Below, piece after piece: positions 16,638 through 24,978 of a DNA stretch of 30,335 nucleotides. A program made the translations under genes and the position numbers. Every line of letters begins with the position of its first letter. Within the stretch, counting starts at the first letter, position 1. The notes beneath the pieces are model-generated. The model made no database searches. It was not told the DNA's origin and was given only the letters and a program-made list of their open reading frames with translations. Source of the DNA: a bacterium. Its GTDB lineage: Bacteria > Chloroflexota > Dormibacteria > UBA8260 > Bog-877. The DNA lies in contig JAKAVU010000004.1 of NCBI GenBank assembly GCA_021817185.1, positions 1-30,335 of the forward strand, in the 5' to 3' direction.

Positions 16638-17950
16638 CGCTCTCCCCTCAGTGGAGCGGGAGCGAGGGTCGCGGCGTCCATCGGCGGAACGACGGTCTCC
16701 GCACTCCGCGAGACGCGCCGTCTGGAGGCAGCCGCGAAGGCCACTCCGCCGACCAAGAGCGACACGGCGGGGGCGGCCGCAAGGGAGGTGGGACTATGGG
16801 CGCCTAACAGGTCCCAAGCCACTTCCGCGCCCAGAGCCGTGAGCAGCGCAACGAGGACCCGGCCGATGTGGGCCCGGCCTGCCATGGCGGACCATGCGGC
16901 GAAAGTGGCACACGCGGCCGCGATGGCGGAGATCGCGAGCACAGCCAGCACTTGCCGGGACACTCCGAAGGAGCTGCCGTACAGCCGTTGGAAGAGCATC
17001 GGTCCCACCAAGGTGAGCACGGCTGCGCCGGCGACAGCGAGGACGAGGGTGGCCAACTCACCATACACAAAGGCCCTCCTCGCCCGGAGGCGCGCGATGG
17101 TCGGGAAAAAGGCGGTCACAAGCGGGCCGGTGCCCCAGATCAAAGCGCCCGCCAGCAGCTGGGTGGCGGCGAAGTCGCCGGCAGCTGCCGGATGCAACAG
17201 GTGGCGGGCGAACAGCACGGGGAGCCCCCAAACGGTCCACAGCGCCCCCGCGATCACCGCCCCCAGCAGCCCCGCGGTCCCTGGCCGCGCTTCGGTCGCG
17301 TCGGCCCCGGGTCCGGCGGGGCGCGCGTTCGTGGAGGGCGCTCCACGAATGAGGAAGAGCAGCCCGGCGAGGAACGACGTCCCTAAGCCGACGAGAGAGA
17401 TCACAAGGGTTATGGCTACCGCGTCCGCTCCCCGGCCCACCAGGAATCCCAGGCCCAGCCGGAGGAGGGCCGCGCCCACCCCCAGCCCCGCTATCACCCG
17501 AAAGCGCTGGAGTCCCACCAGAAGCCCACTGAGGGCTGCCCAGAAAACGCTCGCCGCAGCCACCGCGGCGATTAGGAGGACCGGGGCCAGAGATGGGAGC
17601 CTCAGGAACCCCGAGAGAGGCCAGGCGAGCGCTGCCAGCAGTAGGGCCCCAGTGGCCCAGGGCGCGACGGAGCGGAGGGCGGGGCGGATCAGCTGCGTTG
17701 CAGTCTTGGTGCTGACCGCGGCCTGACGGGCTATCCCGTACTGGAACCCCGTGGTCACGATGCCGACGACCGTCACCACGGTCAGGAGTGAGCCTATGGC
17801 GCCGTAGTTGGCCACCCCGCCCCGGCGGGCCACGACGACATTGAACAGCAGGTTGAGGACACCTGCTGCTCCTCCGGCCACCACCAGCAGAACCCCTGCG
17901 CGAGCGGCCCGCCTCACCTCTTCCCGGGGTGGCTCTACCTGAGATGCCAA
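16634..17950 (-). CDS. Polysaccharide flippase of the MOP/Wzx type
   Basis: About 438 residues, almost entirely hydrophobic, with some 12 predicted membrane segments. It begins AGVLLVVAGGAAGVLNLLFN and continues NYGAIGSLLTVVTVVGIVTT, as in Wzx-like lipid-linked oligosaccharide flippases of the MOP superfamily. It should move the finished lipid-linked unit across the membrane. The start is uncertain. TTG 17950 has GGTGGAG (17963-17957) six bases upstream and follows the GT2 stop at once. GTG 17962 and ATG 17983 are alternatives that overlap the GT2 gene and lack a good ribosome site. Its neighbours, a lipid-phosphate-sugar-type GT2 and a GT4, fit this job. No Wzy-like polymerase is evident in the window. 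Confidence 0.85.
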   Translation of the reverse strand: MASQVEPPREEVRRAARAGVLLVVAGGAAGVLNLLFNVVVARRGGVANYGAIGSLLTVVTVVGIVTTGFQYGIARQAAVSTKTATQLIRPALRSVAPWATGALLLAALAWPLSGFLRLPSLAPVLLIAAVAAASVFWAALSGLLVGLQRFRVIAGLGVGAALLRLGLGFLVGRGADAVAITLVISLVGLGTSFLAGLLFLIRGAPSTNARPAGPGADATEARPGTAGLLGAVIAGALWTVWGLPVLFARHLLHPAAAGDFAATQLLAGALIWGTGPLVTAFFPTIARLRARRAFVYGELATLVLAVAGAAVLTLVGPMLFQRLYGSSFGVSRQVLAVLAISAIAAACATFAAWSAMAGRAHIGRVLVALLTALGAEVAWDLLGAHSPTSLAAAPAVSLLVGGVAFAAASRRRVSRSAETVVPPMDAATLAPAPLRGER

Positions 17951-17951
17951 G

Positions 17952-18779
17952 TCAATCTCCACCAAGAGGGGCGGGAAGCTCATCGATCAGGTGGGTCAGC
18001 CCAGCCGCCTCAGGACGGTCGTACCACCTCAGTAGCTTCAGCCGGTAGAAGATGGCCGCGGTGTCCCAGAGCACCTGGAAGACCGCCGTGGGGCTCGTGG
18101 TGCTTCGGAACCTGTAGTCGATCTGAACCGGCGCTTCGATGATCCGCCCGTACCCGAAGTGGCGGGCCAGCACCAAGAGCTCCAGGTCGAAGGCAAACCG
18201 CTTCACCAGCGCTGAGTCGACCACCTTCTCCGCCACCTCTCTCCGGAACATCTTGAGCCCGGTCTGGGTGTCCCGCACCTTCACCCGGAAGAGCGCCCGC
18301 ACCAGGAGCTGGTAGGCGAGGGACTGCACCCGTCGCGGCCACGGGTACCTCACCTGGCTCAGGGGGTGGCGCTTGCTGCCCACCACCACGTCGGCGGAGT
18401 AGAGGTCCAGGAGGCGAGCCATCCGCCCGATCTCCTCAGGGGAGACCTCCATGTCCGAGTCTATGAAGGTCACCAGCCGTCCCCTGGCCTGGGAGATCCC
18501 GTAGCGGAGGGCGAATCCCTTGCCCCGATTGCGGGAGTAGCCGAGAGTGACCACATTGGGGAGGTGGATGGCTCGAGCGGCCGCGAAAGTATCGGGATCC
18601 CCGTCCGCCACGACCAAGATCTCGAAGGAGATGCCGGTCTCCTCCAGGGCCGAGGTGAGCTGACTAAGGTTGGCGGCGATCGACCCCGCCTCGTGATAGG
18701 TCGGCACGACGACGCTCATCTCCGGGACACGCTCGGCTCCGGCCCCCTCCACCTCTGGGGTGGGGGAGCGGTCACTCAC
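17952..18779 (-). CDS. GT2 glycosyltransferase of the dolichyl/polyprenyl-phosphate sugar synthase type
   Basis: About 275 residues if started at GTG 18779. SVVVPTYHEAGSIAANLSQL opens the GT2 fold; ILVVADGDPDTF, SRNRGKGFALRYGISQA, TFIDSDMEVSPEEI (DSD metal site) and SKRHPLSQVRYPWPRRV follow. RDTQTGLKMFRREV and FAFDLELLVLARHFGYG are hallmarks of DPM1/ALG5-like enzymes that load a sugar onto polyprenyl phosphate, the donor used by GT-C proteins like those in this window. There is no C-terminal membrane helix. ATG 18719 is the minimal start, with GGAG too close to it. The frame is open up to GTG 19133, which lies directly after a promoter-like sequence, but the extra 118 residues are low-complexity and I doubt them. 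Confidence 0.85.
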   Translation of the reverse strand: MSDRSPTPEVEGAGAERVPEMSVVVPTYHEAGSIAANLSQLTSALEETGISFEILVVADGDPDTFAAARAIHLPNVVTLGYSRNRGKGFALRYGISQARGRLVTFIDSDMEVSPEEIGRMARLLDLYSADVVVGSKRHPLSQVRYPWPRRVQSLAYQLLVRALFRVKVRDTQTGLKMFRREVAEKVVDSALVKRFAFDLELLVLARHFGYGRIIEAPVQIDYRFRSTTSPTAVFQVLWDTAAIFYRLKLLRWYDRPEAAGLTHLIDELPAPLGGD

Positions 18780-19259
18780 GCCGGCGTGCCCCGGGTTGTG
18801 CCCTGCCCCAGGGAGGCCAGGGGGTTGTGGTGGGTCCACTGAAGGTGGCGAGAGCGTCGACGCGGTGCCCTCCCGGAAGTGGGGCGCCCGGACCGCAAGC
18901 GGTGTGGTCTCCCACGCCGGGTGGCGAGGGTGAAAAGGCCCGGGGTGCGGCAAACCAAGCTGCGATACCTGGCATCCAGCCTCCGCCAGGGAGGCTCCGG
19001 GCGCACTGCGGTGACGTAATGGGCGGCTGCCCCAATCCATGCCGCTGCCCCTCACCGTGCATGACGGAATCCTCCCCATGCCGATGCTGGACCAGGCTCG
19101 AAACCCGAACTCAGCCCCACTTGAATGCGTCACTCGGGAGTATCGGACCCACCTCTGGCGAAGTCAACCCCGGGGGCCCAAGGTATACGGGATTGTCACC
19201 CCCGAGGAGTCCACTCGAGCCGGCAGCGGGCTGGGATTAGGTACTGGTGGCGGGCTCCC
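18780..19259. other. Spacer between the GT-C gene and the GT2/flippase group
   Basis: About 480 bases without a supported gene. The minus strand is open in the frame of the GT2 gene back to 19133, but that part has no domain and poorer third-position GC than the gene body. It contains the promoter-like boxes at 19167-19139 and probably a long leader. Confidence 0.45.
19139..19167 (-). promoter_or_regulatory. Sigma70-type promoter candidate before the GT2/flippase/GT4 group
   Basis: On the minus strand TTGACT (19167-19162) and GATACT (19144-19139) are separated by exactly 17 bases. Predicted transcription would begin about 19133, which is also the GTG opening the extended GT2 frame. That gives either a leaderless start or a leader of about 350 bases before GTG 18779. 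Confidence 0.4.
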
Positions 19260-20930
19260 TCAGCCCTGGGCCACCACCAGGCCGGGGAGCCTGCCGCTGC
19301 GCACCGCAAAGCCGCAGCCGAGCAGGGCACTGGCCACCTCCTGGCCACCGGGGGCGGGCTCCACGATCACCCAGTGGAAGCCCAACCGCCGGATCCCCCG
19401 CGCCAGGGCGCAATCGGGGGCTAGGGGGTGGAGCGCCAGCTGCGTCAGATCACCCGGTGTTTGGGCCTCGGTCACCGCCCCTGGGATCTGGAGGTCGTTG
19501 GGCGAGGTGAGATGACCCGGGAAGAAGACGGTGGCGGGGTTGGCCGTCAGCAGGTTGCCGGTGAAGGGGAGCTCCTCGTAGAGGGTCCAGGGCAGCACCA
19601 GGATCGGAGCGCCGGCGGGGACGTGGTGCTCCATGTAGGTCGCCGCCTGACTCCAGCCGGTGGGGTATTGCGCGGGGCGCACCGTGGCCGGGAGCTCCCG
19701 GAGCACCCCTGCCCCGGCGGGCAGGAGGGTGGCCGCCACCATGATCAGCGCCAGCCCCCGGGCCAAGCCGGCCCGCCCAGGCGACCGTGCCAGACGGTCC
19801 ACCGCTGCCGCCCCGAGGACCACCAGCGCCACCAGCCAGAGCCCGCTCCACTTCTCCGGCTCACGGTAGGCCCCCACCAGGGGGAGGCGCTGCATCAGCC
19901 AGAGGAAGGCCCCCTGGCCCGGGCCCGTGGCGGTGCTGGCGGCCACCAGGAGTCCCAACAGACCGGTGCCCAAGAGCCACGCCCTCTCCCGCGCCAGCCA
20001 AGCCCCGGCAATCGCAAGCGCGGTGAGGGCCAACGAGGCCAGCGGCCACCATGCAGCCCCGGCGTTCACCATCGGGATCCTCCCCAACCGCTCAGCCCAG
20101 AAGCCGTACAGCCCGAGAAGGTTCACCCACAGGCCGTAGAGGGGGCTTGGGGTGGAGCGGAACTCCACGAGATCGGCGCGGGAGAAGTGCTGCACGGAGT
20201 AATAGGTGCTGCCGGGACCAAGAAAGAACGGCGGCAGAGCGTACGAGAGCCCCGCCAGCAGCAGCGCGAAGCTGCCAAGGCTCCAGAGGACGAGCCCAGG
20301 CTCCTGCCAGGCTCTTCGCCAGATGAGGTCGGCGAGCGCCAGCACCAAGATCGGGCCGATGGTGTGCTCGTCGAACACCACCGCCAGCCACCCTGCACCG
20401 GCGGTCACGAGGAGGCGAGAGGGACTCGGGCGCTTCTGAAGGGACTCCCATGCCGCCAGCCAGAGGAAGATTGCCCCAACCCCCGCCGCCACTCCGAACT
20501 GCCCCTCGACCACGCGGTCGTAGACGAAGGGGTTGAGCATCCCCAGCAGCCCGGCCGGCACCTGGGCCAGCCAGGTGAGGCGGCGCAGCAGGACCATGGG
20601 GCCGAAGCCGCAGAGGAAGAGGCTGAAGCCCAGGAAGAGCCGCCCGGCCCAGTAGCCGCCGATGAGGTGGGCCACCAGAGTCAGCGGCGCGCCCACTCCG
20701 GTGAGATCGAGCGGCATCCGCGGCCCGAAGATGGCGTCGATCTGGAGGACGTAGCCGGGACCGGCAAGGGAGTGCAGGCACCACAGGGTGATCGCCAGTG
20801 GCAGGAGCACGGCCCGGGCCCAGGTGTTGAGGCGTCCTCCTTGAGCCGAACCGTGAGCCGCAGTTGCCGGGGCGGCGTCTGAAGTGTTCGTCACCCCTTC
20901 ATGATCGGCCTCGGGTCCCGGGGCCGCCAC
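19260..20930 (-). CDS. GT-C-like integral membrane glycosyltransferase
   Basis: About 556 residues with some 10-12 membrane segments. The first (ARAVLLPLAITLWCLHSL) is followed by an outside loop YVLQIDAIFGPRMPLDLTG, where the Asp is a candidate GT-C donor-binding acid. AGLLGMLNPFVYDRVVEGQ and YREPEKWSGLWL come later; the latter parallels FRDPSPYF in the 2583-5681 gene, so the two are probably distant relatives. The C-terminal part is soluble and outside, with ILVLPWTLYEELPF. The start is unclear: GTG 20930 or GTG 20894, neither with a well-spaced ribosome site. It likely uses a polyprenyl-phosphate sugar of the kind made by the adjacent GT2. A truncated copy of its N-terminus lies at 24725-24846. 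Confidence 0.8.
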   Translation of the reverse strand: MAAPGPEADHEGVTNTSDAAPATAAHGSAQGGRLNTWARAVLLPLAITLWCLHSLAGPGYVLQIDAIFGPRMPLDLTGVGAPLTLVAHLIGGYWAGRLFLGFSLFLCGFGPMVLLRRLTWLAQVPAGLLGMLNPFVYDRVVEGQFGVAAGVGAIFLWLAAWESLQKRPSPSRLLVTAGAGWLAVVFDEHTIGPILVLALADLIWRRAWQEPGLVLWSLGSFALLLAGLSYALPPFFLGPGSTYYSVQHFSRADLVEFRSTPSPLYGLWVNLLGLYGFWAERLGRIPMVNAGAAWWPLASLALTALAIAGAWLARERAWLLGTGLLGLLVAASTATGPGQGAFLWLMQRLPLVGAYREPEKWSGLWLVALVVLGAAAVDRLARSPGRAGLARGLALIMVAATLLPAGAGVLRELPATVRPAQYPTGWSQAATYMEHHVPAGAPILVLPWTLYEELPFTGNLLTANPATVFFPGHLTSPNDLQIPGAVTEAQTPGDLTQLALHPLAPDCALARGIRRLGFHWVIVEPAPGGQEVASALLGCGFAVRSGRLPGLVVAQG

Positions 20931-21213
20931 CAGATGGGCCCTTCGAGAGGACGGCGCTCCGCCGGCATGAGGCGTCGGGATCCGGTCTCGGAACGAAGGG
21001 CCCCCTTCCTAGCCGGCAAACCTGGCCAAAGGCGTGGGGGGCAGCCGGTGCCAGGCCCCTCCCGGCGGCAGAGCTGTCATTCACGCCCCCCTTCAGTGCG
21101 GGTTGCACCCTGCCCGTCCGCGCCTCCCCGTCAGGGCACAAGGTGCGGGCGGAGCCAGTCCCGGCTCCGGCCCCCTAGAGGGCACCAGCCCGGGCTGCCC
21201 CCCGGGCACCGGA
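20931..21213. other. Short spacer upstream of the GT-C gene
   Basis: No gene is visible. This should hold the GT-C gene's promoter, though I see no clear boxes. It runs into the hairpin at 21188-21207 and the decayed LDTR remnant. Confidence 0.35.
21188..21207 (-). terminator. GC hairpin after the decayed LDTR remnant
   Basis: GCCCGGG (21188-21194) and CCCGGGC (21201-21207) form a seven-pair stem with a six-base loop, seven bases past the TGA of the decayed LDTR frame. There is no following U run, so terminator function is uncertain. Confidence 0.3.
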
Positions 21214-21575
21214 TCAGGAGCACCAGCCCTTCACGTCCATGACCTCGTACACCCCGCCGACGTCGGCTCAGAGCGACACCTGCCGGGTGCGCTCAACCCC
21301 ATTACGAGGTTGGGCTGGGGCTGCCGTGCTCCCAGTTGATGTCCGACATTGGAAGCCGGGAGGCGGACGTTGCGCTCACGGTCAGGACGCGGTGTCGTCC
21401 CCTCCACGACCGACACGTTGAGAACCACCCCCGCCGGCCGCGTGGAGAAGGGCATCGGCCGCACCACGCCCCACCCCGCCACCGTGGCCGTGCGGGTGCC
21501 GTCGGGCACCGGCATGGTGTCCTCGTCCTGGGCCCTCTGCCCAGGGCATGTGTCGAGGATCCGCCAGGGCGCCTC
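21214..21575 (-). pseudogene. Decayed C-terminal LDTR-repeat protein remnant
   Basis: The minus strand encodes, with at least one late frameshift, text that aligns with the last repeat of the intact protein at 26591-27940. APWRILDTCPGQRA matches VPQRIVDTRPGSGQ, AGVVLNVSVVEG matches TAVVLNVTVTDP, QPQPNLVMGLSAPGR matches TQPNLVVVGLSPTGQ, and in another frame YEVMDVKGWCS then stop matches DIVVDVEGWYS then stop. The final bases are also alike (GACGTG-AGGGCTGGT-CTCCTGA). No N-terminus or signal peptide is left. This is a dead copy of the C-terminal repeat, standing near the start of the GT-C gene. Confidence 0.75.
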
Positions 21576-21993
21576 GGAGGTGCAGGCGGATCAGCTGCGG
21601 GACGAAGAGGTGTCGCTGGTGACCCGGTGCCGGCGCCGAGCCGACACGGCCACTCCCCGCGGGCATCGCCCCACCCCTTCGCCACCCGCGCTGCCGGTGT
21701 CAGCCATCGAACCTCGGGTCATCGTAACTGGGGCCAGTAGAATGGCAGAGCTAGGTGCCGAGCCCCGAGCCAGGGCGAGGGCTGGCTTCGCGGGGGAGTT
21801 GCGCCTTGGACACGACCGGGGGAGCAAGCACGCGCGGCCACATTGCTGGTTCAAGGAAGGCGCGTCAGGGGCGCCGCGGCCAGCCGGGGTTTCGGCCCGC
21901 CCTAGTGGTGCGAGTCCGCGGCCATGAGCCGGGGGACGGCTGACGGCGACCTCTCGCAACCGGGCCCGTGCCTCCACTCCCTCCCGGATCGCG
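21576..21993. other. Spacer between the LDTR remnant and the UDP-glucose dehydrogenase gene
   Basis: About 420 bases with no supported gene. Minus-strand text just above the remnant (SDTSSSRS) may be a further worn piece of the LDTR protein, but I cannot confirm it. ATG 21924 lies here, out of frame with the dehydrogenase by one base. Confidence 0.35.
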
Positions 21994-23346
21994 GTGATCG
22001 GAGCGGGACACGTGGGCCTGCCCACCGCCGCGGCCCTCGCCACCCTGGGCCACTTCGTGACCTGCGCCGAGTCGGATCCCGAGCGGCTCCGAGTGCTCCA
22101 GGAGGGCGGGGTCCCGATCCTCGAGGAGGGCCTTCAGGAGGCGATCGCGGCGGGTCGCCGCGACGGGCGGCTGGCCTTCGTCGCCGACGCCGGACAGGCG
22201 GTCGAGGACGCCGAGTTCACCTTCCTCTGTGTACCCACCCCCAAACGCCTAGACGGGTCCGCCGACCTGGCATATCTCGAGCGAGCCGCGGCCGAAATCG
22301 GGCCGCATATGCCCTTTGGGGCAGTGGTGGTCAACAAGTCCACTGTCCCCGTCGGCTCCACCCGGCTGGTGGAGCAGACTATCGCCCGACACGACATCAC
22401 GGTGGTCTCCAACCCCGAGTTCCTCCGCGAGGGGACCGCGGTCCGGGACAGCCTTCGGCCCGACCGGATCGTGGTCGGCGCTGACGACCACGCCGCCGCT
22501 GCTCGGGTCGGCGCCTTGTTCGCGAGCACGGGCGCCCCCTTGGTGGTGACAGATGCCGCCACGGCCGAGACCATCAAGTACGTGGCCAACACCTTCCTCG
22601 CCACCAAGCTCAGCTTCATCAATGCGGTCGCCGGGCTCTGCGACGCCGTTGGGGCAGACGTTCGGGACGTGATCTTGGGGATCGGCTACGACCGCCGGAT
22701 CGGTTTCGACTTTCTGCGCCCCGGGCCCGGCTGGGGCGGGAGCTGCTTTCCCAAGGACACCCACGCCCTGCTCCACATCGCCATGGAGGCCGGCTTCGAC
22801 TTCCCGCTGCTGCGCGCGGTCATCGAGACCAACGACGTCCAGACCGCTCGGATCGTGGACAAGGTGGAGCAGGCGCTGCGCGACCATCTCCACGTGGACG
22901 CCGGGGCGCCAGTCCTCAGGGGTCGCCTGCTCGCCGTCTGGGGGCTGACATTCAAGGCGGGCACCGACGACCTCCGCGAGTCGCCGGCGTTGCGAGTGCT
23001 GGCCCGGCTCCTGGAGGCAGGAGCGGTGATCCGGGGCTTCGACCCCACCGTGGGCGCCGACCACGCCAAGGGCGGCCTGCCGGCCCCCCTGCGCCGGGAG
23101 TGGGCGTCGATGGGCTTCCCGGAGACGCACCTCGACCGCCTCACCGTGGCCGGCGGCCCGGTCGAAGCCGCGAAGGGAGCCGCGGCACTGGTGTTGCTCA
23201 CGGAGTGGGACCAGTTCCGGCAGCTCGACCTCTCCATCTTGCGGGAGGTGCTGGCCGAGCCCGTGGTGGTCGACGGCCGCAACCTGCTCGACCCAGGGGC
23301 GGTCCGGGCCGCGGGCTTCAAATACGTCGGGGTGGGTCGCCCATGA
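21994..23346 (+). CDS. ugd: UDP-glucose 6-dehydrogenase
   Basis: About 450 residues; it oxidises UDP-glucose twice with NAD to UDP-glucuronate. Numbering from GTG 21994: VIGAGHVGLP (1-10, NAD site), FLCVPTPKRLDGSADL (77-92), NKSTVPVGST (114-123), NPEFLREGTA (140-149), AETIKYVANTFLATKLSF (191-208), and GWGGSCFPKD (247-256) with catalytic Cys251. WGLTFKAGTDDLRESPA opens the C-terminal UDP-binding domain. The start is odd: homologues have one more strand residue or two before VIGAG, and the frame is open only to a TGA at 21925 with no other start codon. An ATG at 21924 would fit if one G in the GGGGG run at 21931-21935 were absent. The stop overlaps the next ATG as ATGA, so it is an operon with the decarboxylase. 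Confidence 0.93.
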   Translation: MIGAGHVGLPTAAALATLGHFVTCAESDPERLRVLQEGGVPILEEGLQEAIAAGRRDGRLAFVADAGQAVEDAEFTFLCVPTPKRLDGSADLAYLERAAAEIGPHMPFGAVVVNKSTVPVGSTRLVEQTIARHDITVVSNPEFLREGTAVRDSLRPDRIVVGADDHAAAARVGALFASTGAPLVVTDAATAETIKYVANTFLATKLSFINAVAGLCDAVGADVRDVILGIGYDRRIGFDFLRPGPGWGGSCFPKDTHALLHIAMEAGFDFPLLRAVIETNDVQTARIVDKVEQALRDHLHVDAGAPVLRGRLLAVWGLTFKAGTDDLRESPALRVLARLLEAGAVIRGFDPTVGADHAKGGLPAPLRREWASMGFPETHLDRLTVAGGPVEAAKGAAALVLLTEWDQFRQLDLSILREVLAEPVVVDGRNLLDPGAVRAAGFKYVGVGRP

Positions 23347-24302
23347 GCCTGGTGGTGGTCACCGGTGGCGCGGGGTTCCTCGGCTCCCACATCTGTGAGC
23401 GACTGGTCGCCCGGGGAGACAAGGTGGTCTGCGTCGACGACCTCTCCACTGGGCGCCGCTCCAACTTGCAGGCCCTGACGGGGCGATCGGAGTTCACCCT
23501 GATCGAGGCTGATGTGGCGGTTTCGCTGCCGGTCCCAGGCCCGGTGGACGCGGTGATGCACCTGGCCAGCGCCGCCTCCCCGGTGGACTACCTCAAGCGC
23601 CCCCTGGAAACCCTCGCCGCCGGCAGCGAGGGAACTCGACGCGGCCTGGAGCTGGCGGCGGCCCACCGGGCCCGGTTCGTTCTGGCGTCCACAAGCGAGG
23701 TGTACGGTGACCCTGCACTCCACCCGCAACCGGAGCATTACTGGGGAAACGTCAACCCGATCGGCCCCCGCAGCGTCTACGACGAGGCCAAGCGTTTCGC
23801 CGAGGCACTGACCATGGCCTGGCACCGCCTGGGCCGGGCCGATATCGGGATCGCAAGGATCTTTAACACCTATGGGCCCCGGCTGCGCCCCGGAGACGGC
23901 CGGGTGGTCTCCAACTTCATCGCCCAGGCTCTCACCGGCCAGGAGCTGACGGTCTACGGAGACGGGCACCAGACCCGAAGCCTCTGCTACGTGGACGACC
24001 AGGTGACCGGTCTCTTGTCGCTCCTGGACAGCGACCTGGTGGGACCGGTGAATTTGGGGAACCCAGACGAGCACTCGGTCCTCGACCTGGCAGAGATGGT
24101 AGTGGAGCTGTGCGGTAGCTCCAGCCCGGTTGCCTTTCACCCGCTCCCCGAGGACGACCCGACCCGCCGGTGTCCCGACATCTCCAGGGCCCGGTCGGAG
24201 CTGGGGTGGGAGCCCACGGTCCCGCTTGCGGCAGGGCTGGCACGGACGATCGAGTGGATGCGGGCGGAGCTCGGCCTGAATGCGAAGTCGGCTGAACAGT
24301 AG
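23343..24302 (+). CDS. uxs: UDP-glucuronate decarboxylase (UDP-xylose synthase)
   Basis: 319 residues, an extended SDR. VTGGAGFLGSH (6-16) binds NAD; HLASAASPVDYLKRP (73-87) is the signature of UDP-xylose synthases; STSEVYGDP (116-124) gives Thr117, Ser118, Glu119, and SVYDEAKR (144-151) gives Tyr146 and Lys150. IFNTYGPRL and YGDGHQTRSLCYVDD are also typical. It converts UDP-glucuronate, made by the gene before it, into UDP-xylose. ATG 23343 overlaps the dehydrogenase stop, so a longer frame open upstream to 23100 is only a shadow. It supplies xylose, or UDP-4-keto-arabinose on the way to it, to the transferases of the locus. Confidence 0.93.
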   Translation: MSLVVVTGGAGFLGSHICERLVARGDKVVCVDDLSTGRRSNLQALTGRSEFTLIEADVAVSLPVPGPVDAVMHLASAASPVDYLKRPLETLAAGSEGTRRGLELAAAHRARFVLASTSEVYGDPALHPQPEHYWGNVNPIGPRSVYDEAKRFAEALTMAWHRLGRADIGIARIFNTYGPRLRPGDGRVVSNFIAQALTGQELTVYGDGHQTRSLCYVDDQVTGLLSLLDSDLVGPVNLGNPDEHSVLDLAEMVVELCGSSSPVAFHPLPEDDPTRRCPDISRARSELGWEPTVPLAAGLARTIEWMRAELGLNAKSAEQ

Positions 24303-24429
24303 GAGAGGATGAGAGGGGGTGGGAAAACGGCCCGGGATGGCCTGTATGTAGAGCTCGTCCCGCCGGTCCGAGTTGGGGACTCGCGTCAGGCTCCCACAGT
24401 CCGGTAGGAGGGTTGAAGGTGGTGTGACG

Positions 24430-24612
24430 CCCGAGGAGAGGGCGCCCGTCCCCATCCGCTCCAGGAATACGCAAGTGCCGGACGCAGGACCGGTTGGGGC
24501 CAGAGGTGCGGCCTGTCACAACGTGGACCTCGCGTTCCGAGGCCATCAGAAACTCCGCCAAAAGGGACTCGGTCTGGCGAGTCAGTCCGGCTATCAGCGC
24601 CACGTTGGACGC
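24430..24612 (-). pseudogene. Possible decayed N-terminus of a GT4 glycosyltransferase
   Basis: In one minus-strand frame the text NVALIAGLTRQTESLLAEFL then EREVHVVTGRTSGP resembles the opening of GT4 enzymes: a first strand, an acceptor loop, a helix 'xxLLAEFLxA' and 'HEVHVVTGR'. No start codon, no donor domain and a patched loop suggest a dead fragment. The match is by eye and weak. Confidence 0.35.
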
Positions 24613-24724
24613 TCTCCGCTCCGCTTGGGTGCGCTTGTCAGCTCTACTGGTCGGGCCTGTGCCCCAGGTGGCATGACATTCGCGGGGTGGCGTCCACGGC
24701 GACACGCACCGAAGGGTCCACCTC

Positions 24725-24846
24725 CGACTGTCGGGCGGCATCCGCGGGCCAAAGGCGGCATCGATTTGGGGCACGTACCTACGGCCAACCAGTGAACCCA
24801 CGCACCCGTCGGTGGGCGGAAGCGGCAGGAGCACCGCCCGCTCCCC
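24725..24846 (-). pseudogene. Truncated, decayed N-terminus of a GT-C membrane protein
   Basis: The minus strand reads RAVLLPLPPTDGCVGSLVG then RRYVPQIDAAFGPRMPPDS. It lines up with the N-terminus of the intact GT-C protein at 19260-20930: RAVLLPLAITLWCLHSLAG then PGYVLQIDAIFGPRMPLDL. Roughly 60% of residues match, and the DNA is visibly similar. The rest of the gene is gone and helix-breaking Pro, Asp and Arg residues now sit in the first membrane segment, so it cannot work. Confidence 0.75.
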
Positions 24847-24963
24847 GGTGGCCCGGCGGCCCGAGATAAGGGGCGCCGAACTTGCCTCCGGTGTCCTCTC
24901 CGCTCCAGCCGCGGGCACCTCGCCACTGGCCGCGCCATGGGCCAGGGCCCTCGGACCACTCTT

Positions 24964-24972
24964 TGCTATCTT
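24964..24972 (+). promoter_or_regulatory. Extended -10 element before a leaderless GT4 gene
   Basis: TGC followed by TATCTT (24967-24972) forms an extended -10. Six bases later comes GTG 24979, the chosen start, which has no ribosome site. The transcript may begin at or next to the GTG. No -35 box is clear. Confidence 0.3.
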
Positions 24973-24978
24973 GCCCGG

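Noticed and set aside
19428..20882. Plus-strand open frame of about 484 codons
   Set aside because: It is antisense to a clear multi-helix GT-C protein; the translation is rich in Gln, Arg, Glu and Pro, as expected from a GC-rich shadow.
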